NCBI GenBank assembly: GCA_001599355.1
Contig: BCGQ01000004.1
Span: 131,249 to 195,248 of the forward strand
DNA length: 64,000 nucleotides
Reading direction: 5' to 3'
Source of the DNA: Nakazawaea peltata
Lineage: Eukaryota > Ascomycota > Pichiomycetes > Alaninales > Pachysolenaceae
The notes below the pieces were generated by a model, which saw only the letters and a program-made list of their open reading frames with translations, searched no databases and was not told the origin of the DNA. Both the position numbers and the translations under genes were made by a program. Below are positions 44,791-52,409 of the stretch, piece after piece. Each line of letters begins with the position of its first letter. Within the stretch, counting starts at the first letter, position 1.

Positions 44791-46206
44791 TCATTTCCCA
44801 CTAACGTTCTTGATGATGGCATCTTTGATGAAAGGCAAGTTATTTAACAAATTGACACCGAATGAACGAGCCTGAACGATTGGCCAGACGTCATTTGAGT
44901 AGAGTTTATGTAATTTATCACAAATTCCAAGCATAAGATGGTTTTGAGGGAATCTATCACTAAAGTAAGGCTCCAACAGTAATGGAGAACCGATATCCAA
45001 CCCACGGTTGACGGCTGTCTCCAATTTCTCGACTAAAGACAGTACATCGAGTTGTCCCAAGTTAAGTCCTTGTCCCAGTAACGGATGAACAGTGTGCAGA
45101 GCATCTCCTACTAACAGAACCCTCGATCCCACATAAGTATCCAGATGGCTTAAACGCAAGGGGAATTTGGCTCTTGATTTAGAGATCATTTCGGCAATTG
45201 GGATAGGAAGAATCTCAGATTCAGACTCTGATACCGTCTTGTTGAATAGTTGGAGTCTCCAAGACAAATTATCCTCCAATTCACCAAATTTCTCCTTCAA
45301 TAACAAGTCGTACAAAAAGTTCAACTCATCAGGACTGAGCCTAAACAGAGCGTTGATCATGCTCATAAAGATGGACTCAGGTGCCTTGATTAAAGCATTA
45401 CTGATATCAGTTGTAGTCGACCATACTAATGTCATCTGCTTGTCTGGTAATGGCAACAACAGAATAGGTCCCGTAGTAAGGAATCTTTGATACAGTGTAG
45501 GTAATTTGAAACTCTCATATTCACTAGTCAAGGTCAGAACCACACCCCACTTGTTGTAGGCCCAACCTCTCTTTTCGATTCCTGCAAAAGTTCTGACGGG
45601 AGAATTGGCTCCGTCACATCCTATTAAGAGTCTGGTCTTGATCTGGTCTCCATTACTAAGAGATACCACTGGCCAATCGGAATACTCGGTCTCAGTAGCT
45701 CTTTGGATTTGAGTGACTTTTGTGTCGTCGATGATCTCGATTCCTCCCTCATCCAATTGCAATATCCGTTGATATAACCCACTTTGAATGTTCACAGTCT
45801 CACACATAGTCAGAATGTCATCGGTCAGTAACTCTAATTGAGCACCACTTACACCATCCGTGATAATCATCTCATCGTAACTTTGAATTCTCTCATGCTT
45901 GAACAAATCCCAAGCTCCAATCTTCTGTAAGAATCCGATACTCTGTGGAGTCAACGATACCACTCTATTGGTCATATTTTCTGGAGTCTCTTCATAGAAT
46001 CTACTCAATGAAGCCTTCAATGGCAAAGCTTCTACGATTTTAACTTCCAAATCCCTCGTCACTGAACTGTTCTTTAAAGCGGCTCCAAGACTGAGTCCAG
46101 CAGGGCCTGCCCCGATAATAGTGACATCTGCAGTAGAAATTTGCCCGTTTTTCAACGCTGTCGACGAGAATACACGGCTCTGAGAACGTAAAACACTTCT
46201 AAACAT
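44791..46206 (-). CDS. COQ6: Coq6, ubiquinone-biosynthesis FAD monooxygenase
   Basis: 471 residues from the ATG MFRSVLRSQSRVFSS at 46206, giving a short presequence; the frame extends upstream only to a GTG. The FAD Rossmann motif GAGPAGLSLGAAL is at about residues 32-44. Motif 2 reads GCDGANSPVR (about 195-204). Motif 3 reads GDA(CTG)HTVHPL(CTG)GQGLN (about 370-385). The family reads GDAAHTxHPLAGQGLN, so both CTG codons (forward 45097-45099 and 45076-45078) stand for Ala. Coq6 hydroxylates the C5 position of the quinone ring in the mitochondrial CoQ synthome. It shares a 211-bp divergent promoter with FOL1. Confidence 0.95.
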   Translation of the reverse strand: MFRSVLRSQSRVFSSTALKNGQISTADVTIIGAGPAGLSLGAALKNSSVTRDLEVKIVEALPLKASLSRFYEETPENMTNRVVSLTPQSIGFLQKIGAWDLFKHERIQSYDEMIITDGVSGAQLELLTDDILTMCETVNIQSGLYQRILQLDEGGIEIIDDTKVTQIQRATETEYSDWPVVSLSNGDQIKTRLLIGCDGANSPVRTFAGIEKRGWAYNKWGVVLTLTSEYESFKLPTLYQRFLTTGPILLLPLPDKQMTLVWSTTTDISNALIKAPESIFMSMINALFRLSPDELNFLYDLLLKEKFGELEDNLSWRLQLFNKTVSESESEILPIPIAEMISKSRAKFPLRLSHLDTYVGSRVLLVGDALHTVHPLLGQGLNLGQLDVLSLVEKLETAVNRGLDIGSPLLLEPYFSDRFPQNHLMLGICDKLHKLYSNDVWPIVQARSFGVNLLNNLPFIKDAIIKNVSGK

Positions 46207-46296
46207 CTCAATTCGATCCTCTATCACTATTTCTACTATCGACCCATTTTCGACTTTTCACGCTCCGACCAATTTTTCATTTAAGGTTTAATTATA

Positions 46297-46354
46297 TTTC
46301 CTAATTGGGTAAGCGAGCCCACCGAAAACCAATAACATTTCCTATTTAGGAAAT
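46297..46354. promoter_or_regulatory. Two CArG/Mcm1-like boxes in the COQ6-FOL1 promoter
   Basis: TTTCCTAATTGGGTAA (from 46297) has core CCTAATTGGG. ATTTCCTATTTAGGAAAT (46337-46354), a perfect palindrome, has core CCTATTTAGG. Both fit CC(A/T)6GG-type Mcm1 sites (the first with one G in the centre) and are 41 bp apart in a bidirectional promoter. Confidence 0.55.
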
Positions 46355-46417
46355 TATAATACTCATAAAATTTTATGGCCCTTCTGTGAAGGTCATCAGC
46401 TGGAGTGTATTGGAGAG

Positions 46418-48853
46418 ATGGTGAAGAAGTTGGCAATGTTCAGACATCTACAAGGACTCGGATTAGTTCCTGGAATCTCGAATATCCCAAGAAATCCGGG
46501 TTTTAGGAGGTTATTTTCTTCCACCTCTTATTGCTATCAAGAACTCAAAGATATCGTCTCTATCAGAGATCTAAATGTCAGCTGTATTACCGGAAAGGAC
46601 TACTGGTCGAGGCCTGTATTGCAACCATTGGATATCAGTGTGAATTTGGACACTTCATTCGCCAAGGCAGCTGCAACCGACGATTTGAAGTACTCTTTAA
46701 ATTACGCTACTCTTTCCAGCAATTTGACCAGTTTCTTCAAGCTGAATGAGAATATCAATTTTCATTCACTTGAGCTGATTGGGGATAAATGTTTTGAGGT
46801 CCTTTTCAGCAAGGATAATGGGTCATATGGCGAACAAGGAGAAGTCATCTTGAAAAATAGCAAAGCTGAGATCAGATGTGACCATATTGAAATGGCACAG
46901 AGGAAATCGCTTTCAGAAGATGGGAAGATCCTCCCAAATTCCAAACAGGTGAGGATCAAAGGACTCAGACTCTTGACTATCATTGGTATCTTCAAGTTCG
47001 AGAGATTGCAGAAGCAAATTGTCGACTTGGATATCGAAATTGACTATGATTTATCCAATAAGAAAGCCGATTTTTCTTCCCTGATTGATAGTATTGTTAG
47101 TTATGTGGAGCTGGCCCAATTTAAAACTGTAGAACTGTTGGTGGAGAACGTTGCATATATAGTATTGAATTCTGACCCGACGATCATTAACACCAAAGTC
47201 GGAGTCATCAAGCCCAATGCCATCTTATTCAGTAAAGGTGTTGGTGTATCTGTAAGTAGAAACCGTGTAGATTTGAAAGGTATGGAATTGATTGAGTTTG
47301 AAAGTTCCGAAACCACTGATTCGATCAGTATGCCAAATTTCAACTCGGAGAATGACGTATCGTCTCTGGCCCCAGACACCCCCAAAACCGTCTACATTGC
47401 ATTTGGATCTAACCAAGGAAATGCCATACAAAACATAGAATCAGCTTTAGACCTTTTACCCTCAAAAGGTGTGGAAGTTATTTCGACCTCTTCATTGTAC
47501 GAATCTAAACCAATGTACTATCTTGACCAACCGAACTTCTACAATGGAGTAATCAAGTGTCGCACTACACTTGGTCCCCATGACCTTTTGGAAGCTTTGA
47601 AATCGGTCGAATATCAGGATTTAAAACGAGTAAAATTGATCGAAAATGGCCCAAGATCTATCGATTTAGATATAATTTTGTATGAAGATCTGATCGTCGA
47701 TACTCCCGACTTAAAGATCCCTCATATATCTATGGTTGACCGTAGTTTCGTATTGGCTCCATTGTGTGAGTTGGTTCCTTCTGATGCGATCCACCCTGTG
47801 ACTCTGGAGCCATTTTCTAGACATTTGGATCAAATTCTCCTGAAAGAAGCTGATCCTTCGGTCCAAGAGTCAAGTAAATTGTTAAACTCGGTACCTTTAC
47901 CAAGAAACCGTAGCTTGACCTTCGATACTTTCGATAACCAACACAAAACTTTGGTTATGGGGATATTAAATGTCACACCTGATTCATTCTCGGACTCGGG
48001 CAAGAATTACGCTTTGGAAGATGCTATCAGTACTCTGAAATCCATGATTGCCAGTGGTGTAGATATCATTGATGTGGGTGGATGCTCCACAAGACCAGGC
48101 TCAGAGCAGGTAAGTGAGCAAGAAGAGATTGACAGAATAGTACCTGTGATTAAAGAGATTCGTAAGACTAGTAGTGATGTATGTATTAGTATAGATACTT
48201 ATAGAGCATTAGTGGCCGAGGAAGCTATTCTGGCCGGTGCTGATATCATCAATGATATTAGTGCTGGTCAATTGAGTGAGAGTGAGATCTTTAAGGTGGC
48301 CAGAAAGTTCCAAGTCCCTATAGTAATGAACCATACCAGAGGATCAATTGCCGATATGGCCAAGTTGACCAACTACGAGACTATCGACCTGTCTATAGAT
48401 GTAAAACTGAGAACCAATGGATCAAAGGTATCCAAATTCATCTCCGTGATGGGTCAAGAGTTGTTCAAGCAAATCGAGGTAGCTACCAATGAGTTCGGTT
48501 TACATAAATGGCAGATCATATTGGATCCTGGGATTGGGTTTGCTAAATCGTCGATTCAGAATTTGGAGGTTATTCGTAACGGGTCAATTATGAAGGAATT
48601 GGAGTTTTATTCACCTGAATCCGATTTCTATTTCACATTCCAACGTTTGCCCTTATTACTAGCCCCTTCTAGAAAGAGATTCATCCAAGAGATTGCACAT
48701 ACCAATCCGAAGGAGTCTGAGAAGATGGTTGTTGCGAATTCAGCAGCATTAACTGCTTGTATAGCTTCGGGTGCCGATATTATTCGAACCCATGATTATA
48801 AGGAGTCACAAATGGTGACTCTGCTTGCAGATTCTATATATAAAGGCATTTAA
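46418..48853 (+). CDS. FOL1: Fol1, trifunctional folate-synthesis enzyme (DHNA-HPPK-DHPS)
   Basis: 811 residues. Two dihydroneopterin aldolase repeats lie at about 45-290 (IRDLNVSCITGKDYWSRPV; IKGLRLLTIIGIFKFERL). HPPK follows at about 327-470 (YIAFGSNQGNAIQNIESAL; ENGPRSIDLDIILYED; PHISMVDRSFVLAPLCEL). DHPS spans about 505-805 (LVMGILNVTPDSFSDSGK; IDVGGCSTRPGSEQV; ADIINDISAG; the later GADIIRTHD). All three activities of 7,8-dihydropteroate synthesis are thus in one polypeptide, as usual for fungi. The N-terminus is basic and Ser-rich with FSSTS, consistent with mitochondrial targeting. No missing catalytic motif was noticed. Confidence 0.96.
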   Translation: MVKKLAMFRHLQGLGLVPGISNIPRNPGFRRLFSSTSYCYQELKDIVSIRDLNVSCITGKDYWSRPVLQPLDISVNLDTSFAKAAATDDLKYSLNYATLSSNLTSFFKLNENINFHSLELIGDKCFEVLFSKDNGSYGEQGEVILKNSKAEIRCDHIEMAQRKSLSEDGKILPNSKQVRIKGLRLLTIIGIFKFERLQKQIVDLDIEIDYDLSNKKADFSSLIDSIVSYVELAQFKTVELLVENVAYIVLNSDPTIINTKVGVIKPNAILFSKGVGVSVSRNRVDLKGMELIEFESSETTDSISMPNFNSENDVSSLAPDTPKTVYIAFGSNQGNAIQNIESALDLLPSKGVEVISTSSLYESKPMYYLDQPNFYNGVIKCRTTLGPHDLLEALKSVEYQDLKRVKLIENGPRSIDLDIILYEDLIVDTPDLKIPHISMVDRSFVLAPLCELVPSDAIHPVTLEPFSRHLDQILLKEADPSVQESSKLLNSVPLPRNRSLTFDTFDNQHKTLVMGILNVTPDSFSDSGKNYALEDAISTLKSMIASGVDIIDVGGCSTRPGSEQVSEQEEIDRIVPVIKEIRKTSSDVCISIDTYRALVAEEAILAGADIINDISAGQLSESEIFKVARKFQVPIVMNHTRGSIADMAKLTNYETIDLSIDVKLRTNGSKVSKFISVMGQELFKQIEVATNEFGLHKWQIILDPGIGFAKSSIQNLEVIRNGSIMKELEFYSPESDFYFTFQRLPLLLAPSRKRFIQEIAHTNPKESEKMVVANSAALTACIASGADIIRTHDYKESQMVTLLADSIYKGI

Positions 48854-48877
48854 AGTATTATTGAGTTTAATGTAGGG

Positions 48878-48952
48878 GTACAACAGAGGGCACATCAGAT
48901 GGGGACAACAGAGGGCACAACAGATTGCACAACTGGTGGCACAACTGGTGGG
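48878..48952. repeat. Imperfect ACAACAGAGGGCAC repeats
   Basis: Short direct repeats (ACAACAGAGGGCAC, GGGGACAACAGAGGGCAC, ACAACTGGTGGCAC, ACAACTGGTGGGC) immediately 3' of FOL1. No coding potential is seen. Confidence 0.7.
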
Positions 48953-49097
48953 CTTCACAATATTCAGTAACAAATTTCCAAGGTAATGGGCACATGCCCA
49001 GAGTCGTCCGGATCAGTACAGAAATCACTCAAATTAAGGCACATCCAGGAACATCTAGGGCAGATGCTCTCTAACCCTCACCTAGAGAAAGAGTCCA

Positions 49098-49127
49098 GAT
49101 CTGCCCTTTTTCAGCAAAGGGCAGATC
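49098..49127. repeat. Perfect 12-bp inverted repeat (hairpin) upstream of GIS2
   Basis: GATCTGCCCTTT (49098-49109) and AAAGGGCAGATC (49116-49127) are exact complements around a 6-base centre. A third GGGCAGAT half-site lies at 49058-49065. It is about 225-250 bp upstream of the GIS2 start, so it could be a dyad for a regulator or a FOL1 3'-end hairpin. The surrounding 48854-49350 holds no gene. Confidence 0.75.
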
Positions 49128-49350
49128 ATCCCCCTAACAACGCTGAACCAAACATTTCATAATCTGCTCCCCTCCCACGCCCTCAACCTCGACGGCAAGG
49201 AAAAATTTTCGCAGCGAAAAACTCAGAAAAAGCGTCCGGGCGGTTAATCACCTTGAAGCAGGAGAAGTGTTGAACTATAAGAACGTTTAATTCGGTACCG
49301 GAGGGTGTTTGAAGAGGAGACGAAAGAAGAAAGATAGTGCTGATTACATA

Positions 49351-49887
49351 ATGGCATCCGTTTACCCAAGAGCTTGTTACAAATGTGGAGAAGTTGGCCA
49401 CTACGCTGACGCCTGTGAGCAAAATGAAAGATTGTGCTACAACTGTAGACAACCAGGTCACGAGAGTGGAGACTGTCCAGAGCCTCCAAGAGATGCTAGT
49501 CTGAAGCAATGTTTCAACTGTAACCAATTCGGTCACGTTCAAAGTGAATGTCCAGAACCTCAAGGTTCCAAGTGTTACAAGTGTGGTAAGTTCGGTCACA
49601 TTTCTAGAAACTGTCCATCTGGCGGTGCCAGCAGAGGTGGTTTCTCTGGTGCTGGTGCTCCACCTTCCAGAAGAGGTCCTCCAACCACATGTTACAACTG
49701 TGGTGGTCCAAACCATTTTGCCCGTGATTGTCAAGCCACCGGTGTCAAGTGTTACGCCTGTGGTAAGAGCGGTCACATCTCCAAGGAATGTACCTCTCCT
49801 TCTGGCGGTGCCACCAATGAGAGTGTCAGAACTTGTTACGAGTGTGGTGAGACCGGTCACATCTCCAGAGATTGTCCTCAACTGTAA
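49351..49887 (+). CDS. GIS2: Gis2, CCHC zinc-knuckle RNA-binding protein (CNBP family)
   Basis: 178 residues from the ATG at 49351; codons upstream start at TTG. Seven CCHC knuckles (CxxCGxxGHxxxxC) occur in series, for example CYKCGEVGHYADAC, CYNCRQPGHESGDC, CFNCNQFGHVQSEC and, last, CYECGETGHISRDC. An RGG-like linker (ASRGGFSG..PPSRRGPP) lies between knuckles 4 and 5. Gis2 binds mRNAs and associates with translating ribosomes (family knowledge). The last codon is CTG; yeast Gis2 ends CPKA and this one CPQ(CTG), again consistent with Ala. Codon use is strongly biased (high expression). An AAAAATTTTC box is about 145 bp upstream. Confidence 0.95.
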   Translation: MASVYPRACYKCGEVGHYADACEQNERLCYNCRQPGHESGDCPEPPRDASLKQCFNCNQFGHVQSECPEPQGSKCYKCGKFGHISRNCPSGGASRGGFSGAGAPPSRRGPPTTCYNCGGPNHFARDCQATGVKCYACGKSGHISKECTSPSGGATNESVRTCYECGETGHISRDCPQL

Positions 49888-50296
49888 GTGGTTTAAAACT
49901 TATCGGCTACGGTATCTCAACTATTTTATGAAATTGGTTTAATTTGATTACTTAGTATAGTGTTGATGGTGAGCACAAATATATGTAGGTTGTAATTGTC
50001 TAGTAGTTTCTGGGTTATTGTAGGCTCAATTGCTGTTAATGAGCTGCCCAATGAGCTGCCCAACTGTCTACTCTTTATCTTCTCACAATCGGCCCACAAT
50101 TAGGTCGTGTATTGAATATCAATCTTATTTGGTGTCCCGATGTTTCCAGTTCATTCCCTCAGCAATTTATCAATAACCGCCCCCATACAAAATTTTTCAA
50201 CTAACCGAGCAAACTTTAGCTAAGTCTTCGAATTGAGGAGTAGATGATTCGGTTGTTAACGAGACTTTGATCGGACAAAAGCGACCCTTTCATATC
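49888..50296. promoter_or_regulatory. GIS2-SSQ1 intergenic region with an upstream ORF
   Basis: 409 bp. A CAAAATTTTTCAA box is at about 50188-50200. An 8-codon upstream ORF (50244-50270, MIRLLTRL) precedes the SSQ1 ATG (50297) in another frame. No larger gene is seen. Confidence 0.45.
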
Positions 50297-52360
50297 ATGT
50301 TGGCCATTACAAACAAATTGAAGCCAAATTTGGTTCACAAATATTTGAAGGCCGGACTCAGAGCTGGTTATCCTGACTTGAGCCCCTCAAGATCAGCTAC
50401 CATAGCCCACTTGAACCCCTCTAGATCAGTCAAATGGTATAGCGACTCAACACAGACTAATTCTACCACTCCAGAGACATCAAAGATCCAATATGACCAA
50501 GTTATAGGTATCGATCTTGGTACTACGAACTCGGCGGTAGCCATCATCGAAGGAGATCAACCTCGTATTCTTGAGAACCTGGAAGGACTGAGAACAACCC
50601 CATCAATTGTGGCATTTTCCAAGGACCAAGTTCTTGTCGGTGAACCTGCAAAGAGACAGGCCATCATTAACCACGAAAATACCTTCTATGCTACCAAAAG
50701 ATTGATCGGACGTCGTTTCCACGACGATGAAGTTCAAAAAGACATCAATAGCGTACCTTATAAGATTGTGGAACATATCAATGGGGATGCATGGTTAGAG
50801 ACTACAGGAGGTGCTCAATACTCACCTTCTCATATTGGTGGATTCATATTACGTGAAATGAAACATATCCTGGAACTAGCATTAACCATTGAAGGGAGTG
50901 AAAAACCACTGAAAATTCATAGTGCTGTAGTGACAGTGCCAGCATATTTCAACGATTCTCAACGTCAGCTGACTAAACAAAGTGGTGAATTAGTAGGATT
51001 GAACGTATTAAGAGTCGTCAATGAGCCTACTCTGCTGCTGTTACTGTACGGTCTTGATAAACAGAACAAAGATGGAATTATAGCAGTGTATGATTTAGGA
51101 GGAGGAACCTTTGATATTTCCATTTTAGATATCGAGGATGGAGTATTTGAGGTCCGTGCTACTAACGGAGATACTCATTTAGGTGGTGAAGATTTCGATT
51201 CTGTATTAGTCAAGTATATTGTAGATGAGTTTGAGAAATCTAGACCTCTGAATGCTGAGAAAATCGATTTATTCGGCGACAGATTACTGATCCAAAGAAT
51301 TAGACTGGCAGCTGAGAAGGCCAAGATTGAACTTTCTCATGTCACTGAAACCACAATTGAGTTACCATTCATCACAGGAAACGAGAACATCTCTATCAAG
51401 TTAACTGAGAAACAACTCGATGATATGAGTCTGCATTTGATAGCAAGAACTGTGGAACCTGTCAAACGTGCTTTGAAAGATGCAGATTTGGAAGCCGAAG
51501 ACATCGATCAAGTCATTTTAGTAGGAGGAATGACTCGTATGCCAAAAATTCGTTCCACTGTAGAAGAATTCTTTGGATTTGCTCCTTCTCATGCCGTAAA
51601 TCCCGATGAGCTGGTCCTGTTGGGTGCTCTGATTCAAGGAGCAGTGCTCTCCGGTGAAGTCAAAGATGTTTTGTTATTGGATGTGACCCCTTTGACTTTG
51701 GGAATCGAGACTTTCGGTGGAATCTTCTCTCCTTTGATACCAAGAAACACCACAATTCCTTGTAACATCAAACAAATGTACTCAACTCTGGTCGATGGTC
51801 AAAACAGTATCGACATCAATGTGTATCAAGGTGAACGTAGTATTGTCCTGGATAACAAATTGATTGGAAACTTCAAATTGACCGATATTCTGCCTCTGCC
51901 TAAAGGTGAACCTAAAATTGAGGTCAGTTTCGATATCGATGCCGATGGAATCATCAAAGTAAAACTGCAAGATAAAGCTACTGGTAAAGATCTGTCTATT
52001 ACTGTGTTTGGAAGTACCGGATTAACTAAATCTGAGCTCGATGCTCTTGTTTCAGAGTCCGCCAAACTTACAAAGGAAGATCTGGATCGTAAACTGTTAT
52101 TCCAACGTATAAGTAATCTTGAGTTGATTTGTTATGACTCAGAACTGGCATTGAATCAATGGGGATCTTTCCTTGAAGATCCTCAAGAGCTGGCTGACTT
52201 GTCACAGTTCATTACCGACTTGAAAGAATTGATTCTGTATGCTAGAGCCGGTAATTTCGATGACGTAAAGATTTTGACAATGCTGCAAGAAGATTTGAAG
52301 GCTCGTACTTTGGAAGTAATCCAAAAGGCCATCAATAACAGCAAGAAACAATCTACTTGA
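50297..52360 (+). CDS. SSQ1: Ssq1-type mitochondrial Hsp70 for iron-sulfur cluster assembly
   Basis: 687 residues from the ATG at 50297; upstream codons begin with TTG. A presequence of about 60 residues is followed by the Hsp70 ATPase domain (VIGIDLGTTNSAV; VYDLGGGTFDISILDIEDGVFEVRA; VILVGGMTRMPKIR) and the substrate-binding domain (LLLDVTPLTLGIETFGGIFS). The IEDGVFEVRATNGD, ELPF and FGGxFSPLIPRNTT segments match Ssq1 better than Ssc1. The C-terminal lid is short. Ssq1 works with Jac1 and Isu1 to transfer Fe-S clusters. CTG codons sit exactly at Ala positions: NEPT-AAALA-YGL (51032, 51035, 51038, 51044) and DEAVALGAAIQG (51611, 51617, 51629). Ssc1 would be the alternative. Confidence 0.85.
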   Translation: MLAITNKLKPNLVHKYLKAGLRAGYPDLSPSRSATIAHLNPSRSVKWYSDSTQTNSTTPETSKIQYDQVIGIDLGTTNSAVAIIEGDQPRILENLEGLRTTPSIVAFSKDQVLVGEPAKRQAIINHENTFYATKRLIGRRFHDDEVQKDINSVPYKIVEHINGDAWLETTGGAQYSPSHIGGFILREMKHILELALTIEGSEKPLKIHSAVVTVPAYFNDSQRQLTKQSGELVGLNVLRVVNEPTLLLLLYGLDKQNKDGIIAVYDLGGGTFDISILDIEDGVFEVRATNGDTHLGGEDFDSVLVKYIVDEFEKSRPLNAEKIDLFGDRLLIQRIRLAAEKAKIELSHVTETTIELPFITGNENISIKLTEKQLDDMSLHLIARTVEPVKRALKDADLEAEDIDQVILVGGMTRMPKIRSTVEEFFGFAPSHAVNPDELVLLGALIQGAVLSGEVKDVLLLDVTPLTLGIETFGGIFSPLIPRNTTIPCNIKQMYSTLVDGQNSIDINVYQGERSIVLDNKLIGNFKLTDILPLPKGEPKIEVSFDIDADGIIKVKLQDKATGKDLSITVFGSTGLTKSELDALVSESAKLTKEDLDRKLLFQRISNLELICYDSELALNQWGSFLEDPQELADLSQFITDLKELILYARAGNFDDVKILTMLQEDLKARTLEVIQKAINNSKKQST

Positions 52361-52409
52361 ATATAGTGTAATAAATATGGGATTATCTATCCAATAATGA
52401 TGTAGTTAT

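Noticed and set aside
51029-51631. CTG as serine (CUG-Ser clade) or leucine
   Set aside because: The CTG columns inspected in Hsp70, Coq6, Sla2, Dic1 and Gis2 are Ala columns; neither Ser nor Leu occurs there in the families as I know them.
50297-52360. Hsp70 as Ssc1, the general mitochondrial chaperone
   Set aside because: Several segments match Ssq1 specifically; Ssc1 remains possible, which is why confidence is below 0.9.
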